A stretch of 64,000 bases of DNA from Siphonodentalium dalli (taxonomy: Eukaryota > Mollusca > Scaphopoda > Gadilida > Siphonodentaliidae): positions 113,730,723 through 113,794,722 of the forward strand of contig CP136063.1 in the NCBI GenBank assembly GCA_032622095.1, in the 5' to 3' direction. A program made the translations under genes and the position numbers. Below the pieces are notes generated by a model, which was not told the origin of the DNA, ran no database searches, and worked only from the letters and a program-made list of their open reading frames with translations. Shown in pieces: positions 34,693-44,551 of the stretch (position 1 is the first letter of the stretch; each line of letters begins with the position of its first letter).

Positions 34693-35521
34693 CAGGGTTC
34701 GCGATGCCGATCGCCAATTTAGCAAATTGAAAATGAAATGGCTCCAAAAAAATCCCGATTGGCTACATAAATTAATAGCACCTAGCTTTTGGCTATTGAT
34801 ACCCACTGGGTATATAATAAAGCTAGCAGTCAATCGGTCAGAAACAAAACATACATTGATATCTGGTATCGACATAGCTAATAGGGTCCTAATAGATTCG
34901 CAGCTAATGTCAGATCGACTTATTATATCGCTGTGGTGAATGGGTTTCGAATTTCAACTCGACAATAACACTGAGTACGGTTATTGACTCCAATTTGACA
35001 AACATTAGCGAAACAAAGGGCTTCCTGAAGTCTCGATCGTAAAGGAAACTGTGTATTGATAGCAGGTGTTACGTAAATGATCATAAATATGTCCTTCAGC
35101 TTTCACAAACTGTGACATACAGCGAATATTAGATTTCGACAACAATGCATCAGACACACAATATCCTTCTAAAATGAAGAAAGTTTCTGATTTTTTCGGA
35201 CATTCAGACATTACCGATAGTCCAAATAAAGTAGTTGATTTAACATCGACGTATGTTACACCACCTAAATTGAACAACATACCAGCGTTGAAGCCACGAG
35301 AACGCCACAAAAAGCTGCATGTTCGCCAAAAGGAAAATTTCGAAATGAGTGGAAAATATATCGCGAATGGCTATCATTCGATGGTAAAAATATTGTTATG
35401 TTCTGACACCCAAAAACATTCGTCTGAAAAAAGTAGCAACAGAAAGTATAAAGTGGCTCTAAAATTAATGTAATTGGCAACAGTGTTGGCACCTGGGAAA
35501 TTTGAATCAGCGAGAACCCTG
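34693..35521. mobile_element. hAT element, internally deleted, perfect 8-bp target duplication
   Basis: CTCCTCGT occurs at 34685-34692 and 35522-35529. The ends are CAGGGTTCGCGATG and the complement of CAGGGTTCTCGCTG, typical hAT CAGGG termini. 829 bp long. It includes a 99-codon plus-strand frame at 35174-35473. A 28-bp direct duplication of the right flank (about 35517-35570) repeats the last bases of the element together with the target sequence. Confidence 0.9.
35174..35473 (+). pseudogene. Short ORF within the hAT element, possible transposase N-terminal remnant
   Basis: 99 codons starting 'MKKVSDFFGHSDITDSPNK' and rich in Lys, Ser and Asn. Many hAT transposases start with a basic, 'FF'-containing segment before their zinc finger, so this could be the 5' end of a transposase ORF left by internal deletion. 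No zinc finger or catalytic D/D/E region is visible. Inference only. Confidence 0.35.
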
Positions 35522-35570
35522 CTCCTCGTCCGTCGTTCGAGAAACCCTGCTCCTCGTCCGTCGTTCGAGA

Positions 35571-36190
35571 TTCAGATTTGTTCAAATGGGGTCACCGCGT
35601 CAAAAAGTGGCAGAGCTAGGGACATAACTCTTTCCATCCATAGTAATTCTTAAAACATCTTCTTCTCAAGAACCAACGGGGCTATTTAGCTCATATATAT
35701 TGGTATGGAGGGTCCTTGGGTGAATTGTATAGATTTTTTTATTCAAATGGGTTCACATGGTCAAATAAGGGTGGAGTCAGGGACATAACTTGTCCATCAA
35801 TTGTAATTCTTAAAACGTCTTCTTATCAAGAACTGTGAGACATAGTCAGCTTATGTTTGGTATGGAGAGTCCTTGTGTGACAAGGTTTCAGATTTTTTCA
35901 AATGGGGTCACCAAGTCAAATAGGGATAGAGCTAGTGGCATTACTTGTACCATCTATAGTAGTTCTTAAAACACATTCTTCCCAAGAACCACCCGGCCTA
36001 TTCAGCTAAAATTTGTTATGGATGGTCTTTGGATGACCGTGGTTCCGATTTGTTCAAATTGGATTACTGGGTAAAATAGAGGCGGAGCCAGGGACATAAC
36101 TCTTTCCCTCAATGGTTATTATTAAAACGTCTTCTCAAGTCCCAAGCAGCATTTTTAGCTTATATTTTGTATGAAGGGTCTTTGGGTTAC
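35571..36190 (+). repeat. Tandem repeat of about 156 bp, four units
   Basis: Units start around 35571, 35727, 35885 and 36040 with 'agatttgttcaaatggggtcac'-type sequence. They continue through 'agggacataactctttcc', 'taattcttaaaac-tcttctt..caagaac' and 'tatggagggtcctt'. Units are diverged (roughly three quarters identical by eye). To my knowledge repeats of this style are common in bivalve and gastropod genomes. Confidence 0.88.
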
Positions 36191-36285
36191 TAGTATATTT
36201 ATTGTGGATCTCCAGTTTGGAGAAGAATATGTATAGTTCATGTAAATATAACAACAATATACAAAGTCGTGGGTTAATAATGTGA

Positions 36286-36688
36286 TTATTGTCCTCGAAT
36301 CACTTGGCACAAGATGAACAGAAATGAAGCAGTGTCGATAATTATTTTGTCCATGTGTTGTTCTATTTCCACCGGGTACTGCATGACGTAGGTGCCGAGT
36401 ATAAATGCACAAATTTCTATATCGCTTAACGAGTCTATATACAAAAAGGCGGCAACGCCGTATTGGTCAGTTATGCAATCCAGATAGTCGTTCCTCATGA
36501 CGACAGAACAGGGTGAATTACAGTGGCGAATTGCGTGTATTAACTCACAGTTATATGTATTTATACATGCACAACGTGTAAAATTGTTACTGTATGTTGT
36601 CTTGTTTAGCAATAAGGCAAGATTTCGCAGTTGTTTATTATATCGTGGGTAATCTCGCAGGATTCTCCAAATGTTCCAACATGATGCT
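36286..36688 (-). pseudogene. LINE C-terminal domain, downstream half of a LINE split by a transposon
   Basis: The minus-strand frame is open from the repeat junction at 36688 to TAA at 36286. It reads 'WRILRDYPRYNKQLRNLALL', then a zinc-knuckle-like C-A-C..E..H....C (CACINTYNCELIHAIRHC), then 'MRNDYLDCITDQYG' and a hydrophobic tail. This matches the C-terminal region found after the reverse transcriptase in many LINEs. Its 5' continuation is not upstream here but at 44552 on the same strand, beyond the 7.86-kb insertion. Confidence 0.8.
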
Positions 36689-38379
36689 TAGTCCATGAGC
36701 CAGGACCGAGAATGGTACCATTTTGGTGGGCAAATTCTATCAACATTTTTTTCAAAGCTTATAATCTGAAATTCATCTGAGTGCTGGGGCGCACTGTGGC
36801 AGTGTAGCTTAGTGTGCAAAATTTGTGTTTCCATGGCAACGAAGGGTGTTTTTGGCCAGTTTTCAAAATATACTTATAATGGTCTACTACTAGAAAGTTT
36901 AATGCAGTAACTCTATCCTTACACTAATATGGGGTGACATCCTTGGTGGGCTTTATTTTGACGCGGGGATTTCACCTCTAGAGGTCAAGGTCACACACAA
37001 AGGTCAAGGTCATTCACCAAAAATATTAGCTTTTTTCATATCGGGTCTTATATTTTCTACCCACTGATTTTATATATCAGTTTTGAATACGTTATCTTTG
37101 CTCCTAAATAATCTGTAGCGTATATGCTACATGGAGAAATTCGTTATTGTCGAATAAGACATGTCATTCATGAGATATATGTCTTTAAACTTAGTCCAGG
37201 CGCTTGGTGCATGGAAATGTAAGAATTGCACAAATATTGATAAAAGCATGAAACATCCACATATGTTCCTTGGACCGTACTGATCATTTTCAGAATAGAA
37301 CGCATTGAGATTTGGCCCTGCTTAGCAACGGTTGCTAGGCAACTACCCGAAAGTATAAACATGCTCATATAAGAATGTATTACAGTATTTCATTCAACTT
37401 CAGTTGTTCTGAATTGAATATTTCAGGTATATTTGTGACATAGGATGAATTACAAAGACTTGTGACCTTGTTTCCTATAATAATGTCAATGACAACCGTT
37501 TCTATGCAGCTACACAAACATTAAATATTTATAACTCCACCAAGGGTACCCCGAGTCCCCACACCAAATTTTGTTTAAATCGGTCCTGATAAAGAAAGCT
37601 ATGGTATCTAATTTAAAAAAAAAATGTTTCAACATTACATACGACATGCTATTAACAGTGGACTAGAAAATCTTTGCTGCTTTACACAGCTGAATATATC
37701 GCTCTACAGATGGCCTGAGGTCATTATAAATGTTATAGGTTTAATATAGATGCCAAGGTTCAGCATAAACAAAGCCAGTGATTAGTTGACAGCTCTGCTA
37801 TATAATTGATATTAATAGGTCAGCAGTGAGGTGTCTTATCGTGATGGCTGTTGTTGGTATAATTTGATACATTATCATTCTAAACTTAAATTGGCTCTAT
37901 TAACCCAAGTATTCCATGTCCGGGTCACCTTTCACATTTAATCCAAAGCTGCGCTGGTGCAGCATTACCTATCATGTGCCAGTGAATTATCTTATATTTA
38001 CGACTGACCCGTACAATCCAATAAGTTGTGTTAAGTACATCTGTCTATAGTAGTACATAACACTATACTCTATAATTCAACATCAACACTCTAATTTATG
38101 ATTCCGATCATAGTAATTTACAATCGCCAAGGGATGGGTTAAACATCTGCCAATCGTGATCGGCCTCTCGTTTTCTGTTGCTGATATATCGTCACTGGTG
38201 GGTGTATATGTATACAGGAAGTAGATGTCATGGCTGGGGAGTGACCATATGGCCAATGGTTGAGGGAATATGTATACAAGGTGTGACCGTATGGTCACAA
38301 ATGTAGCGTATGAGTATACAGTATGAGGTGAACATGCAGGTATGGGGTGCATGAATGGCCCTGTGTACAGAGTATAAGT

Positions 38380-38985
38380 ATATATTGAAGGGCTGTGTCG
38401 CCATGGATACATGTATACAGGGAGTGGCCTTATTGCCAAATGGTGGAATGAATATGTATACAGGGGGTGACTGTATGGTAAAACATTTGGTATATGATTG
38501 TCACGGGTGAGATGTATATTCAAGCCTGGAGTGTATGAATGACCGAGTTTGCGGGGTATTGGTATATATAAGGGCTGTATGGCCATTGGTGGGGTGTATA
38601 TCAATATATTTGGAATGACTATGGTTATGGGTGTGGTGTATATGTATATCTTGAGTGGCTATATATATGGCCATGTGTGTGGCAACTATATATATATACG
38701 CTTCCTAACTCTCGGTGAAAGGGCTTCCTTTTTAAGGATGTCCCCGTAGCCGAGGTGGTTAGGTCGTGGATACGATCATCACAGTCTGGGCTAGACGAGG
38801 TTGGCGCGGGTTCGAACCCCGGCATGGATGAAAATCGGGACCGGTTTTCAAGCTTGATTTGGTTTGAGGAACATCTCAATGTACCATTCCGATCGACACA
38901 TGGCCATTTCGATAAGAAATGAGAATTTGTTCACGCAAATATGAAGCAATGAACACTCATACTGAGTCCGTGCCTCCATAACTCT

Positions 38986-39020
<35 letters not shown>

Positions 39021-39640
39021 AGTGACTCTATGGATATGGGTGTGATGTATATATTGAGAGGCTATATGGCCATGTGTGTGGCGAATAGGTATACATGGGT
39101 GACCGTTGGCAAAAGGTGGTGTGAATATGTATACAATGAGTGACTGTATGGTAATATATTTGGTGTGTGTGATTGTCAAGTGATGTGTATATAGAAGGGC
39201 TGTATGGCCGTTGGTGGGGTGTATATATATATACTTGGAATGACTATGGTTATGGGTGTGGTTTATATGTATATCCTGAGTGGCTATATGGCCATGTGTG
39301 TGGCGACTATATATATATATATTTGGAGTGAATCTATGGCTATGGGTGTGATGTATATGTATATATTGAGAGGCTATATGGCTATGTGTGTGGCGAATAT
39401 GTATACAGGGGAGACCTTTGGCAAAAGGTGGTGTGAATATGTATACAAGGAGTGATTGTATGGTAATACATTTGCTATGTTATTGTCATGGGTGAGGTGT
39501 ATTTTCAAGCCCGGTGTGTATGAATTACCGAGTGTGCGGGGTATTGGTATAAAGGGAAGGACTTTATGGCCATTGATGGGGTGTATATGCATAAATGGAG
39601 TGAATCTATGGTTATGTGTGTGGTCCGAATCTATGGTTAT
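38380..39640. repeat. Quasi-repetitive interior of TAGTCCA copy 2
   Basis: Loosely recurring words such as 'ggctatatggccatgtgtgtggc', 'gtatatatatatttggagtga' and 'ggtgtgaatatgtatacaagg'. The block around 38520-38700 reappears at about 39180-39310 and 39490-39600. It encodes spurious Tyr/Pro/His-rich frames, including one of 173 codons on the minus strand at 38083-38604. (TA)n at about 38990-39018. Confidence 0.75.
38709..38900 (+). mobile_element. tRNA-derived SINE
   Basis: Canonical RNA polymerase III promoter elements: box A 'tagccgaggtgg' at 38747-38758 and a perfect box B 'ggttcgaaccc' at 38809-38819. They lie in a tRNA-like 38740-38830 (Leu/Ser-type start, ccccgtagccgaggtgg). Unlike a tRNA gene it has no clean acceptor stem, and it is embedded in a longer unit that starts 'ctctcggtgaaagggcttcc' and continues past the tRNA part. 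A second copy is at 15409. Confidence 0.85.
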
Positions 39641-40151
39641 GTGTGTAAGACCGAATTTGTCCCCTATTTTTGTTGGGGAATATTTAGTCATATTAAGTAA
39701 ACAATGGTTTGGAAGGGTCGGGGCAAGGGAATCATTTATCTCAAGAATAGTGATTTTCGGGATCTAAATTGGGAGGTAGGTTTGAAAAGTTAAACTTGGT
39801 AACGATAAAATGTGTTAAAATGTAGTCTGTTTATTATACGGATTGAATAAAGAGCGTTTACTTCACATCTGTGCGAAACACAGAAAACAGCTGAAACTCG
39901 CTCTGATTATGCTTAGATTTTGTTGAGTATGTATAGGTATTTCGTGTCTTCATCGACCTATATTATCCCCACTACAATATACACCAGTATTGAGGTTCAA
40001 ATGTGCCATGTCCATTCAGATGGTAAATATATATTAAAATGAGAAATCAGTTCCCACCTACATACGATAATATAACTAAACGGTCGTATTAAAATGTGCA
40101 ATACATCGATAAATCCACGATATATTGATGCCCTAGTACCAAGGGTTGAGA

Positions 40152-40679
40152 CAGGGACGTGACAACGGGGGTGTCTCAGCCCCCCCCAAACTTTGGTCAA
40201 ATGTTCAACAGTTGGAAATATGATATACTTGACAAAACATTTGTTGGAAATTTCACACCAACAATAGGTTGAAATTGTTCCCGTAGTTTAATATTCCATC
40301 AATTTATTAGTGGAGAATTTGTAGTTTTTAGACCAACATTTGCATATTTTCCTATTTTTGGTAAAACATTTGGACTGAAATGGCTATCCTTCCCCATTGG
40401 CCAGTCAGAAACCGATAATTCATTTAAGAAAAAAACAAATCGGGGATTGTTCAGGCCCAGATCTACACATTTTCTTGTACTGGTCGGTCTAATGGATTAT
40501 ACCCACCCCGGCTAGTGACAAAAAGATTCATTTAGAATTTGCTACCATTCAGGCGGATGTGGGGGACCAGTTGGGAAAATCAAAGTCCAACAGGATGGGG
40601 AGGGGTGAACATGGGGTGTATTTAGAAGGTGGACGCCCCTCGTAACGCGGATACAATCTATAGAAACGTGTCTGCAATA
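40152..40679 (+). mobile_element. hAT-type MITE, relative of 16327-17127 (duplicated copy a)
   Basis: Starts CAGGGACGTGAC. Flanked by ggttgaga (40144-40151) and ggtcgaga (40680-40687), a worn 8-bp target duplication. The interior shares 'gttggaaat', 'ttcacaccaacaatagg' and 'gaccaacatttgcatattttcct' with the other copies. The exact right end is uncertain by about 5 bp. Confidence 0.75.
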
Positions 40680-41846
40680 GGTCGAGACTGCGTTATAACA
40701 CCATCTACTCACTCTGTCAACCAGAACCTCTCATTAATGTAGTGAACAACGTTGTTGGTGAAAAAAGTGCTAGAAGCCGCCTCGAGAATTTGAACATAGA
40801 ACCTGGTTTTAAATGACAACTTTATCGATGCATGATGTGTGCCCATGAAATCTTGCAATAGATAGGTTAACGCATAGCTGACTGGAATTACATGTAATTC
40901 ATGAACCTTTGAGTGAGAAATCGTAGTGAAAGGTTACCTGTCAATGGGACACATCTGCCCGTTCTAAATCGCTATTGCTTTATGAGCTGCATTGAAAGTA
41001 CCCAAGTAACCACGACGATGTTCATCGATTTACCCGTACCCGTTCACGTGTATTTTGTTGAATTCAATGCAACTACATGTATGGGCACAATAGCAGGTAT
41101 TGATAAGTGGACCATGAATGAGACCAATTATCGATACACATATAGTGCAAATGTAAAACATATTATGTCTTATAAATGCCTGATACACTTGCATTCTTTC
41201 ACTGTGTCACGATGTGTATTTACATGTTTTGTGGCAACCGACGTCAAATACTTATTTCGTTATTTTTTTGTAAAGAGCCCCGAACCCCATCCGCGCCATC
41301 AAGATAGAGACACCTTTGCTAGTTCTAAAAACCACACCGTTACATTTCTGGTAAATATTATCTCTATTAGTCATATAGCTATAGATGGCCTCATTATTTT
41401 CTAAAAAATAGTGGACATGCAGACAGACACATATTCGAAAATATACAGATACTAGATAAAAACCAGCTGTGTCATTATATTGTATCCTTCAATCACAGGC
41501 CTAAAATGTTATGTTAATATAAATATAAATAAAGAGCGTTTGCTTCACTTCTATACGAAACAAAAACCAAAACAGCTGAAAGTCGCTCTGACGAGGGTAA
41601 GGTTGTGTAGAGTATAAGGTGTGTATATCGGTATTTCGTGTCATTGTCGACCTATATATCTCCACCACTACAATATAGAACAGTCTTGATGTTCAAATGA
41701 GCCATGTCCGTTCAAATGGTAAATATCTAATCTATATTAAAATGAGAAATCATCTACCACCCACATACGATAAAATAACTAAACGGTTGTATTCAAAAGT
41801 GTAATACATTCACGATATGTTTATGATCATGCACAAAGGGTCGATA

Positions 41847-42608
41847 CAGAGACGTGACGAGGGGGGGGGGGGGGGGGGGGGTGTTTCACTTCAACTGTTG
41901 TAAAATTGTTCAACAGTTGGAATATTCATATACCTAGCACGTCAGTTGGAAATTTCACACCAAAACAAGGTTGAAATTAATCTGGCAGTTTGATTTTCCC
42001 AAAAAATTATTAGTTGGGAATTGTTATTGTTTCAGACCAACATTTGCATATTTTCCTCCTTTTGGTAAACAAATTCGGACTGTATTGGCCAACAGTTGGA
42101 AATTTTCCAACCTTAGGTTTGAAATATCCAACAAATGAAAAGCTTGGGGACAGTCTATAGAATGATGCTAGGATTATCAATTTTCATATTCAGATTTCAA
42201 AACGTTCTCACGCCGGACCGAACCATGGTCGACCCGGTGTATCCTGGTCTCTCCCCATGCAGTGGCCCGTCAAAACTGATAATTAATTTAAGAAAAACAA
42301 ATCAGGGCGTGATTTGCCTGGCATTAGAGCACTATATGTTATGATTGTGCAATTTCCATGTTCAGATCTACAAATGCTCTTATATTAGTCGGCACAGTGG
42401 AACCCTCCCACAACAGGATTTGTGGTAACAAGACTACTGATCCATTTAGAACAGACTACAGTTCAGGCACGTGGAGGAACAGTTGGGGGAATCAAACCCA
42501 ACGGGGGTGCACAATTGGAATTACGCAAGGCTCAATGGGGTGTATAGTTGGGAATTTGAAGCTGGACACCCGCTCTCAACGCGGAGACCCTCTATAATCA
42601 CGTCCATG
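41847..42608 (+). mobile_element. hAT-type MITE, relative of 16327-17127 (duplicated copy b)
   Basis: Starts CAGAGACGTGACG followed by a G run of about 20. Ends cacgtccatg (complement of CATGGACGTG). Flanks are ggtcgata (41839-41846) and ggccgaga (42609-42616). The similar flanks of copy a show that one ancestral insertion was copied by the tandem duplication rather than two independent insertions. Confidence 0.8.
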
Positions 42609-44551
42609 GGCCGAGACGGCGTATAGCACCGTCAACTCACTCTCATGCATAATCCGAATAAACGCTCGCAAATTACTATTTCCTTGGCTTTGTGGCGTAA
42701 CATATATTTTATTCGAATAGAGGAACCCACACATCAAAGCTAAGAGTGATCAGATATCGATTTTTGAAATCTATTATTTTTCACCACCGATAATTTTTAG
42801 AGGCCCAGTAAACAATCGACGAGAAGACTGTCTAGGACCAAATTGCGGATGAAGATGTATAACTCTAAAATCAAGTGTTTTTTTCATTTAAATAAATGTT
42901 GATAAATAACAGGTTTTGGGCAAATGTATACTATAGTTGACTGTGGTTAGCATTATTTGTGTTGGAATCTGATGACATGGGGACCATTGAATTAAAGGTT
43001 CGAGTAATTTTAATCATGACATGTCTTTACTGGAGTGAAGATAGTTGTTAGTGAACAAATTGGCGTTCCGTAGTTATCTAAGTGCAAGAAGCCGCCTCGA
43101 TACTTTGAACATAAAACATGGCGTAAATGACAGATTTATCAATGAGATTTGCCCATGAAATCTTGCAATGAATACATTAATGCATAGCTGACTTCTATTT
43201 CATAGAATTAATGTACTTTTGAGTGAGAAAACTTTAGTGAAAGATTACCGGTCAATGGGATACATATACCCGTTCCAAATCCCTACCGCTGTATGCACTG
43301 CATTGAAAGGACGCAAGTGAGCGTGACGAATTTCACGGATTCACCGGTACCCGCGCGTCGGACGGATATCGCAAACCCGCTAGTGTCATTGACATGGGAA
43401 CTATATTGTATCTGGATATATGACCCCTCAGCTAGGAACGGCCCCCTCTAAAAAGTTTCCACTATAACCAAGAAACAGATAAGTGCAGTATCGTGCTTTA
43501 GTTGATGTCACAAATCGTGTTTATTTTGTTGTGATTGTATCTCAAGGGTAATGTATCATGAATCATGTATTACCACAAAGTTATGCATGATGATGGGGAT
43601 TGCTTTCATGACTAACCCACTAGAGGTAGTGGAATATGAGCCCAATTATAAAAACTAGACCAAATATTACCCTTTTCCAATGACATTGAGTGTAGCAATT
43701 GACCTTGACCATATAGGGCATATAGCCCAGTTCATTGATGGATCCTTAATGGCAATATGAGTTCACATCATTTCTTCATACGCAATTAGGTTCAGGTTTC
43801 CAGCAGTTGGATTTTCAATAATAATATTTGATGCCGTTGCCATGGAAACCAGATTTTATCTCGACAGTTTGTCAAACATCTCACTGGGCATCCCCCAAAA
43901 GGTGTCCATTATAACTACGGAACACATATGTGAAGTTTCATGATTTAGTTACTAAAGTTACAAAATTGCAGTTATTTTGGTCTTGATGGTAATGCATCGT
44001 CGTTTATGTACTGGTCACAAAGTTTAGAGGTAATGCATCGTCATTTATGTAATGGTCACAAAGTTTAGAGGTCGTTATCTCATGACTGGCTCGTCAGTTG
44101 CAACCATAACACAGTTCTCCGTGTAGCCTATATGCTCTAGATTATTTCCGAGTAAAGATAACGTATTCAAAACTGATATATAAACTTATTGGGTAGAAAA
44201 TGTATGACCCGATATGAAAAAAGCTAATATTTTAGTCAATGACCTTGACCTTTGTATTTGACCTTGACATATATTGGTGAAATCTCCAGTGTCAAATTAA
44301 AGCCCACCAAGGATAGCACCCCATATTAATGCCAAGATAGAGTTACTGCATTAAACTTTCTTGATAGAGACCATTATAGGCATATGTTTTATACCGGAAA
44401 AAACACACTCCGTTGCCATGGAAACAAACATTTTCCACACTAAGCTACACTGCCCCAGTGTGCCCCCACATTTCATAAATCTTTTGGTAGAATTTGCCCA
44501 CCAAATTGGTACCACTTTCCATTTTTGGGGAGTCTGGCTCATGGACTAGCT

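Larger units (their letters stand above)
39839..43370. repeat. Tandem duplication of a segment of about 1.5 kb inside TAGTCCA copy 2
   Basis: About 39839-41070 and 41527-43370 align in the same order. Each starts 'aaataaagagcgttt-cttcac' and contains 'cctatat-atc-ccactacaatata'. Each then carries an hAT MITE with its G run, and ends with 'agccgcctcga', 'cccatgaaatcttgcaat' and 'gtcaatggga-acat'. The second copy has extra sequence at 42650-43000. Copies are clearly diverged, so this is old. Confidence 0.85.
36689..44548. mobile_element. Large non-autonomous TIR element, TAGTCCA family, copy 2 (7,860 bp), inserted in a LINE
   Basis: The left end (36689 rightwards) and right end (44548 leftwards) are inverted copies. 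Both begin TAGTCCATGAGCCAG, and recognisable similarity (about four in five bases by eye) runs to about 37140 and 44114, with weaker matches beyond. GCT flanks both sides (36686-36688 and 44549-44551). The flanks are the two halves of one minus-strand LINE, and the LINE frame is restored only if exactly one GCT is kept. The interior holds a tRNA-SINE, quasi-repeats, and a tandem duplication containing an hAT MITE. No transposase frame. A TAGTCCAGGC start at about 37189 hints at an older nested end. Confidence 0.88.

Noticed and set aside
38083-38604. 173-codon minus-strand frame
   Set aside because: Tyr/Pro/His-rich translation of the quasi-repetitive interior of the TAGTCCA element; no domain, no splice or start context.
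38740-38830. True tRNA gene
   Set aside because: Boxes A and B are present, but no acceptor stem pairs cleanly and the sequence belongs to a dispersed longer unit also found at 15409, so SINE is the better call.
40913-41404. 163-codon plus-strand frame
   Set aside because: The duplicated counterpart near 43210-43370 is not open in the same frame; no recognisable domain.
36687-44550. TA dinucleotide target duplication (Tc1/mariner style) for the 7.86-kb element
   Set aside because: TA does flank GTCC on both sides, but removing the element with TA leaves the LINE out of frame, whereas GCT restores it; TAT at the other copy also fits a 3-bp duplication.
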